Shown one piece after another: positions 8,970-19,204 of a stretch of 64,000 bases of DNA. Position numbers and translations under genes: made by a program. The notes under the pieces are model-generated. The model was not told where the DNA came from. It saw only the letters and a list, made by a program, of their open reading frames with translations, and did not search any database. The DNA is taken from positions 1 through 64,000 of the forward strand of contig JAPLEB010000060.1 of NCBI GenBank assembly GCA_026391555.1. The letters are read 5' to 3'. Source of the stretch: Bacteroidia bacterium. GTDB taxonomy: Bacteria > Bacteroidota > Bacteroidia > Bacteroidales > VadinHA17. The number at the start of each line of letters is the position of its first letter. The stretch's first letter is position 1.

Positions 8970-11306
8970 ATGAAAAAGAGATTATGTTTTATGGTAGCAA
9001 TGATGGCCCTGGTATCAGTATGTGCTTTTGGGCAGAATGCCAAGAAGTGTTACAAAGCAGGGATGGAGTTTGTTGAAAAGATGATGTTTGAAGACGCTAT
9101 TGTCCAGTTCACAAGCGCAATTGCCATTGAACCTTCTAACCCTGATTATTATTACACGCGTGGTCAGGCTTATGAATCGGTATTAAAATTCACTGAGGCC
9201 AAGGCCGATTATGAAAAGACAATAGTTTTTGCACCAAAGAATTCTGAAGCATTCATCAGCATTGGTGTGGTTTGTAACATAACGGGCAACTTTGAGGATG
9301 CGCTCAAATTTCTTAACCATGCCGCGGAAATTGATAAGCGCAATGTCAAAGTATATCGTGAGAAAGTTATCACTTTAATTGGCCTTAAGAATTATATCCT
9401 GGCCCTTAAAGTATCAGATACAGCTTTAACCATAAAGGATATCCCGATGGACTATTATTACCGGGGGGTGATTTATAGAAATCAAGACAACAATCCGTTC
9501 GCGAAAAAGGAATTTGAAAAGTCTATCAATGAAGATAAAAAATTAGCTGAACCACGACTTGCCCTTGCTGATCTTATTCTCCCCACAGATGCTCAGGGAG
9601 CTATGAACCAGTGCAATGAGGTAATTAAGAATGATGACCGGAACACTAACGCTTATCTCATGAGGAGCAAGGTTTATAAGAAGATACTCGATTATCCGAA
9701 TGCTATCAATGATATTTCGAAAAACATCATGATTGATCCAACTAATCCGGTATTTTATCTTTTTAGAGGTAATTGCTACCAGGAATTTAATCAGCATACA
9801 AATGCAATAAATGATTTTTCGAAATATATTTCACTTAAAGCCGATGACCCTGACGCATATTTTGCAAGAGCCAAATCGTATGAGGAAATTTTGAACTTTG
9901 ATAAAGCCATGGAGGACTATAATAAGATAACCGTTCTCTCCGAGTTTGATATGAAGGCACGGAAAATGCTTAAAGATGCCCAATCCAGGCTATATGAATT
10001 AAACAGGGAAAAGGTTGCTCCTGAGATTACAGTTGTAAGCCCTGTACCGGTAAAAGATACTATTGAAATAAGGGGAGACAAAGTTGCCATTATGATTACA
10101 GGTAAGATTAAGGATAAGAGTAAGATTAAATCATTTCTGATTAATAATGGGCCTGTAACAATAGCAGAAAAAAACGGGGAATATGAGTTTTTATCAAATA
10201 TCGATATTAGTGGCATTAATAAAATAACATTAATCGCCCGCGATGATTATGACAATGAAACGGTCTTGAATTACTCCCTTACACGTGCAGAAATTAATCC
10301 GCCAAAAATTAGTATTGTTGCACCTTATACAACCGATGACGGACAGGTTTTCCTTGATTCATCAACCCCCAATATAGCAATACAGGGGATAGTTGCTGAT
10401 GCAAGCCGTATAAAATCAATTACTATTGGTGATGTTACAGCTAGTTACAGACGCGATGAATTAAATCCGGGATTTACAGCAAATTTAGATGTTTCAAATT
10501 TAAGTAAGTTTACCGTAGTTGCTGAAGATATTTATGGCAACCGTCAGGAAACTGAATTTAAGCTTAACAGGGAAAGCGCGCAAATTGCTGCAAACAATCC
10601 TATGGGCAGGACCTGGGTTATATTTATTGAAAATTCAAGTTATGAAACTTTTGCCAGCCTCGACGGACCAATAAAGGATGTCAGTACAATTCAGAGAGCT
10701 CTTGCTAATTACCAGATACATAACATTATTCATAAGAAGGATATGACGAAGGCGGAGATGGAGAAGTATTTTAATATTGAGCTCCGCGACCTTGTAAAGA
10801 AAAATCAGGTTAAATCGTTAATGGTTTGGTATGCAGGCCATGGCAAATTCATAAATGACGTTGGTTACTGGATTCCTGTCGATGCAAAAAGGGATGATGA
10901 GTTTACTTATTTTAACATCAATGCTCTTAAAGCAGGATTGCAGGGCTACACGGATGTTATCGTACATACTCTTGTTGTTTCTGATGCATGTGAATCGGGC
11001 CCCGGTTTTTATACGGCTATGCGTGGGGGAAATGATGATCCTAAATGTGATAATGCAATCGTTGCAGGCGCTAAGTCGTCACAGGTATTCTCCTCTGCAG
11101 GGTATGAGCTTGCTGTTGATAATTCAAAATTCACTGCAACATTCGCAAATACACTGATGAATAACAAGAATTCATGTATCCCTATTGAAACTGTTGTTAA
11201 ATCAGTAACTGCCGCTGTTGCAACCGATAACGGGCAGAAACCTAAATTTGGCAAGATACAGGGGATGGAAGACATGAACGGAACATTCTTCTTTATCGCA
11301 AAATAG
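8970..11306 (+). CDS. Secreted TPR and caspase-domain (peptidase C14) protein
   Basis: A signal peptide (MKKRLCFMVAMMALVSVCAFGQ) exports the protein. Residues about 25-345 form a run of tetratricopeptide repeats (for example YYYTRGQAYES, AYLMRSKVYKK, VFYLFRGNCYQ). Residues about 350-540 look like two beta-sandwich domains (APEITVVSPVP..., PPKISIVAPY...). The C-terminal 230 residues are a caspase-like domain with VWYAGHG (His624) and SDACESG (Cys674), the His/Cys dyad of clan CD proteases. It ends 6 bases before a propeller-SpoIIE sensor gene and they surely share a transcript. A second, differently built caspase gene occupies the same position at 42808. Substrate and activation are unknown; the catalytic dyad is intact as read. 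Confidence 0.88.
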   Translation: MKKRLCFMVAMMALVSVCAFGQNAKKCYKAGMEFVEKMMFEDAIVQFTSAIAIEPSNPDYYYTRGQAYESVLKFTEAKADYEKTIVFAPKNSEAFISIGVVCNITGNFEDALKFLNHAAEIDKRNVKVYREKVITLIGLKNYILALKVSDTALTIKDIPMDYYYRGVIYRNQDNNPFAKKEFEKSINEDKKLAEPRLALADLILPTDAQGAMNQCNEVIKNDDRNTNAYLMRSKVYKKILDYPNAINDISKNIMIDPTNPVFYLFRGNCYQEFNQHTNAINDFSKYISLKADDPDAYFARAKSYEEILNFDKAMEDYNKITVLSEFDMKARKMLKDAQSRLYELNREKVAPEITVVSPVPVKDTIEIRGDKVAIMITGKIKDKSKIKSFLINNGPVTIAEKNGEYEFLSNIDISGINKITLIARDDYDNETVLNYSLTRAEINPPKISIVAPYTTDDGQVFLDSSTPNIAIQGIVADASRIKSITIGDVTASYRRDELNPGFTANLDVSNLSKFTVVAEDIYGNRQETEFKLNRESAQIAANNPMGRTWVIFIENSSYETFASLDGPIKDVSTIQRALANYQIHNIIHKKDMTKAEMEKYFNIELRDLVKKNQVKSLMVWYAGHGKFINDVGYWIPVDAKRDDEFTYFNINALKAGLQGYTDVIVHTLVVSDACESGPGFYTAMRGGNDDPKCDNAIVAGAKSSQVFSSAGYELAVDNSKFTATFANTLMNNKNSCIPIETVVKSVTAAVATDNGQKPKFGKIQGMEDMNGTFFFIAK

Positions 11307-11312
11307 AATTTT

Positions 11313-14300
11313 ATGTCAGCCATAAAAGTCATTAATCGCCAGACAAAATTTTTTGTCTGGCTTATGCTTTTTTTACCCATAACGATTTTACCGGTAAGGG
11401 CACAAAAGTATTTTTTTGATAATTATAGTATTAAGCAGGGGCTGAGTGAACAGAAAGTAAAAACCCTTCTTCAGGATTCAAAAGATTATATCTGGCTTGG
11501 AACTGCCAACGGACTTTCCCGTTTCGATGGGAAGAAGTTTGAAAACTTCACATCACGTGACAGTCTTGCACCCGGAGGAGTCACCTGTATAATCGAAGAT
11601 TCATTGGGATTCATCTGGTTCGGCCATCTGAATGGTGGAATATCACGCTACAACGGCAGGAATTTTGAACAGGCAGGCTTTGACTCATTGATGATCACCG
11701 GAGACGTTACAAGTTTAGCTCAGATCAAAGATAAAATTTGGTTTACTTCTGCTAATGACGGTGCCATTCTGGCTGATTTTCCAATAAATAATATTAAGCA
11801 TATTAAGGCAAAACAGTTTAGGGGGAAGGATGGATTGAGTGACCAGGTTTTTGGGGCGAGCGTAAACAGGGATGGAGCTTTAATATGTATTGCAGATATA
11901 GGATTAAGACGTTATAATCCGGAGGATAAGAAGTTTGAAAACTACCGTATGCCTCATATGACAACCTATTTTAATTCAATATGTCTGACTGAAGACAGAA
12001 AGGGAAATATATGGTTTGGAACATATAATGGCGGTATCTATAAGTACATAATGTCCGAGAGCAGGATGGAGGTAATTGATCTTCCAAAAATAGGGATTTC
12101 CAGTAACATGGTATCATGCTTAACAGAGGACAGTCATGGCCGCATGTGGGTTGGTACCTGGGGAGGTGGAATAGCCGTTTTTGATGGAGATAGTATGCGG
12201 AAATTTAATACAGAAAACGGGCTTAAACCTTCCAAGATATATGATATTATTGAAGATGTTGAAGGCAATATTCTTATTGCTGATCAGGATAACGGGCTTA
12301 CAATATTTAAAGGCGACGCATTTGTAACTATAAATGAGAAAGAGATACTACCCAATCCGAACGTTAATGCTATTTACCAGGATAAAACAGGAGCAGTATG
12401 GTTCGGAACAAATGCAGGTATTTCCCGTTATTACCCGGGATCGGATAAGAAACCTGTAATTTATAATGAAGCTAATAACTCGATTTACGAAGATATACGG
12501 TTCTTCAGAGAGGACAAGAATGGGAATTTATGGATAGGCTCAAACGAGGGAGGCGTTATTTTGCACAATATGAAGACTTCTAAATTTGAAGCCCAGCCAT
12601 ATATTAACTCAATACTTTACAAAGGAGGGCAGGTTAAAGCACTGGAAATAGACAGGCAGAACAATCTCTGGATTGGAACTGTTGAAGGAGTTGCTGTAGG
12701 AACAATTGGTGAGCAAAACTTTCAGCGATATACTCTGATGGATAGTCTTACAGTATCTCTGATAACTGCCCTGTACTGCGATCCAAATGGAGATATGTGG
12801 ATTGGAACTGAAGCACGGGGGGCAAGTAAACCCGGACTTATTAAATACGACGCTGTTAAAAAACATTTTAAGCCGGTTTCTGCTCTTCCCGGAATTATTC
12901 CCAAGACGTTGGTTATGGATGGGAAGGGTGTTTTGTGGATCGGAACAGGCGAGGGATTAATAGCATTTAAAGATTCCATAATATCAACTGTAACTCAGGA
13001 TGACGGACTTCTTTCAAATAATATAAACCTTCTTACTGCAGGTGAAGACGGAAGCATTTATGTAGGAACAAACAACGGATTAAACAGATATTTCCCTGAG
13101 AGTAAAAGGATATTCTCATATACCGAAAGAAACGGATTTTCCGGAATCGAGGCTAAGCCTAATGCTGTATATAAAAGCCCTACAGGTGCTTTGTGGTTTG
13201 GTACTGCTAATGGAGCAACACAATTGAGAACTGAGAAGATGACAACCAGAGAGCTTGAACCTCTGACGCATATTATGAGTATGCGGGTAAATAGCGAAAC
13301 CAGGGAAATGATACCAGGTATGAAATTAAAGTTTAATGAGAAGTCTATCTTATTCGACTTTTACAGTATCTGTCTCACTAATCCTGATGTGGTAAGGTAT
13401 AAAGTTAAACTTGAAGGTGCTGAGAATAGCTGGCGATCGGTGAATGAGCCACAGGCAATTTATCCAACTCTTCCTCCGGGAAAATATACTTTTATGGTAA
13501 TGGCCAGCAATAGCCAGGGTATATGGAACAGTAAACCTGTAACTTTTTATTTTATAATTAAACCTCCCTTCTATCTGACCTGGTGGTTTATCCTCATCTC
13601 AATTATTTTAATTGTTGTTGTTGTTGTTATGTATATTCATATCAGAGAACAAAACCTGATAAAAGAGAAACTAATTCTTGAGGAAAAGGTTGAAGAAAGG
13701 ACAGCAGAGGTTGTTCAGAAAAGCATGGAAATTGAAGAGAAGAACAGGGATATAACCGCAAGTATCAGATATGCAGAACGTATACAGAGGGCAATGCTTC
13801 CAAGGGAAGATACATTCAAGGATACGTTTGTTCTGTTCCTGCCAAAAGATATTGTGAGCGGTGACTTTTACTGGATGTACGATAACGACGACTGGCAGTT
13901 CATTGCTGCTGTGGACTGTACGGGACATGGAGTACCCGGTGCTTTTATGTCAATAATTGGACACAACTCTCTTAATAAAATTGTAAGAGAATATGGTCTT
14001 ACGAGGCCCTCTGCTATTATTGATCAGCTTAATATTGAGGTTATGAAGGCGCTTCTGCAGGGGCATGAAAGAGCTATTAACGACGGGATGGATCTTGCCC
14101 TTGTTGCTTTTAATAAGAAGAATTTTACACTTGAATTCGCAGGTGCATATAATCCTTTGTATGTTGTAAGAAAAGGAGAAGTGTTTGCTTATAAAGGTGA
14201 TAGGTTCCCAATAGGAATGTCAACAATGGATGAGAAGAAGAAATTCACAAATCAGCCCGTTGATATTCAGCCGGGCGACATGGTTTACATGTGTTCAGAT

Positions 14301-14498
14301 GGTTATGCCGACCAGTTTGGATCTCCTGATATTAAAAAATATAAATCAGGAAATGTGAAGAAACTCCTGGGGGAGATATGGCATCTTCCTGTAAATGAGC
14401 AAAAAGACAAGCTTGAAAAGGAGATTATGGATTGGAAAGGTGATCTTGGCCAGGTTGACGATATTATGTTTATTGGCACTAAAATACCTGAAAATTAA
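11313..14498 (+). CDS. 14-blade regulator-propeller sensor with SpoIIE (PP2C) phosphatase output
   Basis: The order is signal peptide (cleavage near PVRAQ), 14 regulator-propeller motifs of the W-[IF]-G-T type (from IWLGTANGLSRFDG to LWFGTANGATQL), a Y_Y_Y beta-sandwich, one membrane helix (about 755-777), a coiled coil (EKVEERTAEVVQKSMEIEEKN) and a cytoplasmic SpoIIE/PP2C domain. The phosphatase has the metal site blocks GDFYWM, AVDCTGHGVPGAFMS and DGMDLALV. Fourteen motifs imply two seven-bladed propellers, as in Bacteroides hybrid two-component sensors, but here the output is a serine phosphatase. Such proteins usually act on an anti-anti-sigma factor; none is encoded nearby. Its stop shares four bases with the convergent LOG gene. 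It is a paralogue of the gene at 44688. Confidence 0.93.
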   Translation: MSAIKVINRQTKFFVWLMLFLPITILPVRAQKYFFDNYSIKQGLSEQKVKTLLQDSKDYIWLGTANGLSRFDGKKFENFTSRDSLAPGGVTCIIEDSLGFIWFGHLNGGISRYNGRNFEQAGFDSLMITGDVTSLAQIKDKIWFTSANDGAILADFPINNIKHIKAKQFRGKDGLSDQVFGASVNRDGALICIADIGLRRYNPEDKKFENYRMPHMTTYFNSICLTEDRKGNIWFGTYNGGIYKYIMSESRMEVIDLPKIGISSNMVSCLTEDSHGRMWVGTWGGGIAVFDGDSMRKFNTENGLKPSKIYDIIEDVEGNILIADQDNGLTIFKGDAFVTINEKEILPNPNVNAIYQDKTGAVWFGTNAGISRYYPGSDKKPVIYNEANNSIYEDIRFFREDKNGNLWIGSNEGGVILHNMKTSKFEAQPYINSILYKGGQVKALEIDRQNNLWIGTVEGVAVGTIGEQNFQRYTLMDSLTVSLITALYCDPNGDMWIGTEARGASKPGLIKYDAVKKHFKPVSALPGIIPKTLVMDGKGVLWIGTGEGLIAFKDSIISTVTQDDGLLSNNINLLTAGEDGSIYVGTNNGLNRYFPESKRIFSYTERNGFSGIEAKPNAVYKSPTGALWFGTANGATQLRTEKMTTRELEPLTHIMSMRVNSETREMIPGMKLKFNEKSILFDFYSICLTNPDVVRYKVKLEGAENSWRSVNEPQAIYPTLPPGKYTFMVMASNSQGIWNSKPVTFYFIIKPPFYLTWWFILISIILIVVVVVMYIHIREQNLIKEKLILEEKVEERTAEVVQKSMEIEEKNRDITASIRYAERIQRAMLPREDTFKDTFVLFLPKDIVSGDFYWMYDNDDWQFIAAVDCTGHGVPGAFMSIIGHNSLNKIVREYGLTRPSAIIDQLNIEVMKALLQGHERAINDGMDLALVAFNKKNFTLEFAGAYNPLYVVRKGEVFAYKGDRFPIGMSTMDEKKKFTNQPVDIQPGDMVYMCSDGYADQFGSPDIKKYKSGNVKKLLGEIWHLPVNEQKDKLEKEIMDWKGDLGQVDDIMFIGTKIPEN

Positions 14499-15070
14499 AT
14501 TTTTGCAATGCTCCGGGCATCGTGAAGCCAACCCTCATTTTTTGTAAGATAATCCAGGACTTCTTCAGGGGTATTGGCAATTTGCCACATACTCTTATGT
14601 TCATATCTGAGGAAATGGCCTGATATCATTTGCTCCAGAAAATCAATAAGTGATTTATAAAAGTTCAGGGTATTCAGGATGATAATCGGTCCCCTGTAGA
14701 GCCCAAGCTGTTTCAGGGTTATTGCTTCTGTTAACTCTTCAAGTGTCCCAACCCCTCCTGGCAGGGCAACAACGGCATCTGCCATTGCAAACATCCGCTT
14801 CTTCCTTTCTCCCATATCCTGGGTAATAATCATATCATTTACAGCAGAATGATCCCATCCTTCATCCTTCATGAAAGAGGGAATCACACCGGTAATCGTA
14901 CCTCTATTTTCAAGAACAGCATCAGCAAGCTTGCCCATCAGGCCGATACCACCACCTCCATATACTACATCCATTTTAGCCCGCGCAAGTAGTAATCCAA
15001 GCTTTGAAGCTGCCGTTGCATACTCTGTGTTAATACGACTGCTCGAAGAGGCAAACACACAAATTATCAT
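14495..15070 (-). CDS. LOG-family nucleoside 5'-monophosphate phosphoribohydrolase
   Basis: A Rossmann-fold enzyme of the lysine decarboxylase-like/LOG family (TIGR00730), which releases a purine or cytokinin base from the nucleoside monophosphate. Motifs are VVYGGGGIGLMG (phosphate-binding loop, about 35-46) and PGGVGTLEEL (104-113), the invariant LOG signature. Length of 191 residues is typical. Older annotations call this a lysine decarboxylase, which is wrong for this family. Convergent with the SpoIIE gene, sharing the TTAA at 14495-14498 as both stop codons. It is followed by trxA on the other side of the promoter region. Confidence 0.92.
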   Translation of the reverse strand: MIICVFASSSSRINTEYATAASKLGLLLARAKMDVVYGGGGIGLMGKLADAVLENRGTITGVIPSFMKDEGWDHSAVNDMIITQDMGERKKRMFAMADAVVALPGGVGTLEELTEAITLKQLGLYRGPIIILNTLNFYKSLIDFLEQMISGHFLRYEHKSMWQIANTPEEVLDYLTKNEGWLHDARSIAKI

Positions 15071-15132
15071 GGGAGATTATTAATAAGGCCGTAACAGATA
15101 ATCCGAACAGCCATTATGAGTAATTCTGACTT

Positions 15133-15450
15133 TTAAATCAGGGCATTAAGTTTAGTAACAAAGCTATTCTTTGGGACGGCGCCAACCTGCTTGTCGGCTA
15201 TTTTGCCATCCTTGAAGAAAAGAATTGTCGGGATGTTCCTGATACTATACTTTGCAGCAACACCAGGGCTGCTATCCACATCGCATTTTACAACAAGAGC
15301 CCTTCCTGAATACTCTTTTGATATCTCTTCAATAATGGGAGCAATCATCCTGCATGGTCCGCACCATTCTGCCCAGAAATCAACGAGAACCGGTTTGTCT
15401 GATTTAATGACTACCTCATCGAAGTTACCATCATTTACCTCTAATGCCAT
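15133..15450 (-). CDS. trxA: Thioredoxin
   Basis: A cytoplasmic dithiol reductant of 105 residues, without a signal peptide. The active site is AEWCGPCRM (Cys30 and Cys33), followed by VKCDVDSSPGVAAKYSIRNIPT with the cis-proline, and FFKDGKIADKQVGA. All are canonical. It lies 49 bases downstream of dnaE on the same strand and could be read from the same transcript. Unlike the lipoprotein at 3939 it keeps both cysteines. Confidence 0.97.
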   Translation of the reverse strand: MALEVNDGNFDEVVIKSDKPVLVDFWAEWCGPCRMIAPIIEEISKEYSGRALVVKCDVDSSPGVAAKYSIRNIPTILFFKDGKIADKQVGAVPKNSFVTKLNALI

Positions 15451-15499
15451 AAGAACAAGTATTTTAAGATTTTATTATAAGTATCTGTCGCAAAGATAG

Positions 15500-18400
15500 C
15501 TAATTAACTTTATAATCGATGCCAGGATGATCTTCGAGATAAGAGATTAATTCATTATTCAACCTGACACGGAAAGTCCTTGAAAACATTGGGAGTGAGA
15601 TTTTGTCATCAGAATCAAGGAACAGGAATTTCAGCTCGGTTTCACCCTTGTTTTCATGAACCAACTCCTTAAGCTCGTTGATCATCTCGTTACTGATATT
15701 TTCAGGGTCGATTTTCAGTGTAACCGATTTAATAAGTTCATCCTTCACGCTCGACAAAAGATTTATTGTTTTTATCCGGAATTCCAGTTCTTCTTCTTTA
15801 TACTTTCGTCTTTGTACTCTTCCCTTAATAAGGAGGTAATAACCAGTAATAAAAAACTTGCTGTTTTCAATATAATCTTTGTCAAACATAATAAACCTGA
15901 ACGAATCCGAATAATCCTGGAGAGTAAATGAGCCAAAAGGTTTGCCATTTTTTCCGATTCCGTTTTTTGTGTCTGTCACTATTCCTGCTACAATAACATC
16001 TCTCTCGAAATATTCGCGAAGATTTTGCAGATCGGCAAGTGTCGCGGTTGCAAATGTATTTATCTCAAGTTTGAAATCATCAAGAGGATGAGAAGACAGA
16101 TAGATACCTATTACCTCCTTTTCCCTATTAAGCTTTTCCAGTTTAGGCCAGTCGGGGCAGGGAGTCGGTTCAGGTTTTATCATATCAAAGCCACCTGTAT
16201 CTCCGAAAAGAGAATGTTGGCTTGAATTTTTAACAGTCTTCGCGTTATTCCCATACCTTATCAGGCTTTCGATAAAGCTTGATCCTTTTGTGTCGAGCGA
16301 GAAATATTGTACCCTGATTATTGCCGGGAAACAATCAACCGCACCTGCAACTGTCATTGCTTCAAGGTTTTTCTTGTTTAATGAGTTGAGGTTTACTCTT
16401 TCAACAAGATCATAAATATCCTTGTAAAAACCATTCTTTTCTCTTTCCTCAATAAGCTGCAGAACAGCACTTTCTCCAACTCCTTTAATCGCACCAAGGC
16501 CAAACCGTATATTTCCATCCTTATTCACTGTGAATTTCACATTGCTCTCATTGACATCAGGGCCCAAAACATCCATTCCCATCCTGCGGGTCTCATCCAT
16601 AAAAGTTGTAATCTTTTTAATATCACTTATATTACGGCTGAGAACTGCTGCCATATATTCTGCAGGATAATTAGCTTTCAGATAGCCCGTCTGGAAAGCA
16701 ACAAGCGCGTAACATGTTGAATGTGATTTATTGAAAGCATACTGTGCAAAAGCTTCCCAATCGGACCAAATCTTATTTGCGATGGTCTCATCATAACCAT
16801 TTCTGGTGCAACCCTCCTGAAACTTCAACTTCAGCTCATCCATAATGGAGCGTTTCTTTTTTCCCATGGCTTTTCTCAGGGAATCTGCTTCTCCTTTGGA
16901 AAAACCTGCCAGTTCCTGGGAAAGTAACATCACCTGTTCCTGGTAAACCGTAATGCCGTAGGTGTCATTAAGATATTTTTCCATTACAGGTAGCGGATAG
17001 TCAATTTTTTCAGCTCCAAGCTTCCTCCTGATGAACTTTGGAATATATTCCATCGGCCCGGGCCGGTATAGGGCATTCATTGCAATTAAGTCCTCAAACC
17101 TGTTTGGTTTAAGATCTCTCAGGTATCTCTTCATCCCGGTTGATTCAAACTGGAAGATCCCTGTTGTTTCACCGTTGCTGAAGAGTTCAAAAGTCTTTTT
17201 GTCATCAAGAGGCAGTGTTTCAATGTTAATCTCTATCCCTCTTGTTATTTTTATATTGTCAATAGCGTCTTTGATAATTGAGAGTGTCTTTAATCCGAGG
17301 AAATCCATTTTAAGCAGACCTACCGACTCAACATGACTTCCATCGTACTGTGTTGCATACAGATCAGTATCTTTTGCCGTGCAAAGAGGGATGTAATTGT
17401 CGAGAGAGTCTTTCCCTATTATTATACCACAGGCATGAACTCCGGTTTGTCTGACTGAACCTTCAAGTACTTCAGCATATTTCAATGTCTGTGCTATCAA
17501 CTTATTTGAAGATTCTTTTTCCTTCGCGAGTTCAGGCACCTCTGCATAAGCCGCGGAGAGGGTGATCCCAGGTCTTTCAGGCACAAGCTTGGCAAGCCTG
17601 TCAGCATCGGGTAATGGAAGTCTCTGTACTCTTGCAACATCCCTGATTGCCATTTTTGCAGCCATTGAACCAAAAGTAATTATATGAGCAACCTTATCGT
17701 GCCCATATTTATCTACAACATATTTCAGCACAGCCTCTCTTCCGTCTTCATCAAAATCAATATCAATATCGGGCATCGAGATGCGGTCGAGGTTCAGAAA
17801 TCGCTCGAACAGAAGTCCGTATTTAATGGGATCTATATCTGTGATCCTGAGGCAAAAAGCAACTGCTGAACCGGCAGCGGAGCCTCTTCCGGGTCCAACA
17901 GAAACACCCATTTCCCTGGCTGCGCGCAGGAAATCCTGAACTATAAGGAAGTATCCCGGGAATCCCATCTTAGCAATCATTTCCAATTCGAAATCAAGCC
18001 TTTCGGTCTGCTCTTTTGTCAATGTTTCCCATCTCTCGTCCGCCCCTTTGTAAGTAAGAAACCTCAAATACCGGTCTTTGTCGGTATACCCTTCAGGTAA
18101 CTCAAATTCAGGCATGATCGGATCATGATCAAGCTTATATTTTTCGATTTTATCAACCAGTCCGGCAACATTATCTATTGCTTCAGGAATATCGCTGAAG
18201 ATGACACGCATTTCTTCTTCACTTTTGAAATACTCCTGCTTTGAATATCTTAATCTTTTGGGGTCGTCAATATCCTTTGCAGTATTAATACATATCAACC
18301 TGTCGTGTGCTTCAGCATCTTCGGCATTAATAAAATGGACATCATTTGAGGCTATCACTTTGACATTATACTTAACGGATAGCTTTTTAAAAGCCTCGAT

Positions 18401-18985
18401 AACTTTCTGCTGATGTGGAAAGGCAGATCGGTCAGCATCGGGATCGTAGGTTTCGTGCCTTTGTATCTCAAGGTAAAAATCTTCACCGAAAATGTCAAGA
18501 TAGTTTTTCAGGGCTGCCTCAGCGCCTGATATGGTGCCATTAAGTATCTCATCCTGAATTTCCCCAGCGATACATGCTGAAGAAGCTATCAGTCCTTCCC
18601 TATATTTTACTAACAGTTCCTTGTCGATCCTTGGTTTATAGTAAAAGCCTTTGATCCAGGCAATTGAAACCAGCTTAATAAGGTTTTTATATCCAGTAAG
18701 ATTTTTGGCCAGAAGAATAAGATGATCGCCGGAACGGTCCTCTTTTCCACTAATATCTGCTATAGATCTTTTGGCAACATAAATTTCGCACCCAATAATA
18801 GGTTTTATCCCCTTTTTGGTGGCGCTGTTGTGAAACTCTTTGACCCCAAACATGTTGCCATGATCGGTAATTGCAATTGCTTCCATTCCCAGAGATTTAA
18901 CCTTTTCGATAAGCAAAGGGATACTGGCGGCTCCATCGAGTATAGAGTATTGAGTATGAACATGTAAGTGTGCGAATGCTGTCAT
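15500..18985 (-). CDS. dnaE: DNA polymerase III alpha subunit
   Basis: Replicative polymerase catalytic subunit. The N-terminal PHP domain begins directly with HLHVHTQYSILDG (His6, His8, His10), the palm has the catalytic aspartates in MPDIDIDFDEDGR (about residues 402-414), preceded by GPGRGSAAGS, and the later part includes the helix-hairpin-helix region and an OB fold near VIVAGIVTDTKNGIGKNGKPFG. Length of 1161 residues is normal for a DnaE1-type protein. A single ATG at 18985 fits the PHP start. trxA follows at 15450. The 219-base gap to rpsP holds only the divergent promoters. Confidence 0.98.
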   Translation of the reverse strand: MTAFAHLHVHTQYSILDGAASIPLLIEKVKSLGMEAIAITDHGNMFGVKEFHNSATKKGIKPIIGCEIYVAKRSIADISGKEDRSGDHLILLAKNLTGYKNLIKLVSIAWIKGFYYKPRIDKELLVKYREGLIASSACIAGEIQDEILNGTISGAEAALKNYLDIFGEDFYLEIQRHETYDPDADRSAFPHQQKVIEAFKKLSVKYNVKVIASNDVHFINAEDAEAHDRLICINTAKDIDDPKRLRYSKQEYFKSEEEMRVIFSDIPEAIDNVAGLVDKIEKYKLDHDPIMPEFELPEGYTDKDRYLRFLTYKGADERWETLTKEQTERLDFELEMIAKMGFPGYFLIVQDFLRAAREMGVSVGPGRGSAAGSAVAFCLRITDIDPIKYGLLFERFLNLDRISMPDIDIDFDEDGREAVLKYVVDKYGHDKVAHIITFGSMAAKMAIRDVARVQRLPLPDADRLAKLVPERPGITLSAAYAEVPELAKEKESSNKLIAQTLKYAEVLEGSVRQTGVHACGIIIGKDSLDNYIPLCTAKDTDLYATQYDGSHVESVGLLKMDFLGLKTLSIIKDAIDNIKITRGIEINIETLPLDDKKTFELFSNGETTGIFQFESTGMKRYLRDLKPNRFEDLIAMNALYRPGPMEYIPKFIRRKLGAEKIDYPLPVMEKYLNDTYGITVYQEQVMLLSQELAGFSKGEADSLRKAMGKKKRSIMDELKLKFQEGCTRNGYDETIANKIWSDWEAFAQYAFNKSHSTCYALVAFQTGYLKANYPAEYMAAVLSRNISDIKKITTFMDETRRMGMDVLGPDVNESNVKFTVNKDGNIRFGLGAIKGVGESAVLQLIEEREKNGFYKDIYDLVERVNLNSLNKKNLEAMTVAGAVDCFPAIIRVQYFSLDTKGSSFIESLIRYGNNAKTVKNSSQHSLFGDTGGFDMIKPEPTPCPDWPKLEKLNREKEVIGIYLSSHPLDDFKLEINTFATATLADLQNLREYFERDVIVAGIVTDTKNGIGKNGKPFGSFTLQDYSDSFRFIMFDKDYIENSKFFITGYYLLIKGRVQRRKYKEEELEFRIKTINLLSSVKDELIKSVTLKIDPENISNEMINELKELVHENKGETELKFLFLDSDDKISLPMFSRTFRVRLNNELISYLEDHPGIDYKVN

Positions 18986-19126
18986 TGGTGGAACTAAAAT
19001 ATTCAGTTTGATCAGTTCACAAAAATACGTAAAATTGGATTATGATCGGAGGAGTCAGGCCATCCATATAAAATAATCCGTAGCATTAGTGAGTTGAGCC
19101 TACGTATTGTAAATTTGTATTATTCA

Positions 19127-19158
19127 TTTGTTCAATACAATATTTACTACTATCTTTG
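19127..19158 (+). promoter_or_regulatory. Predicted Bacteroidota promoter for rpsP-rimM
   Basis: TTTG at 19127-19130, a 20-base spacer and TATCTTTG at 19151-19158, an exact match to the Bacteroidota -33/-7 consensus. Transcription would start near 19165 and leave a leader of about 40 bases before the ATG at 19205. Confidence 0.75.
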
Positions 19159-19204
19159 CAGCCACAATTTTTAAAACAGGTTAAATAATTAAGCGTAAGA
19201 ATTA

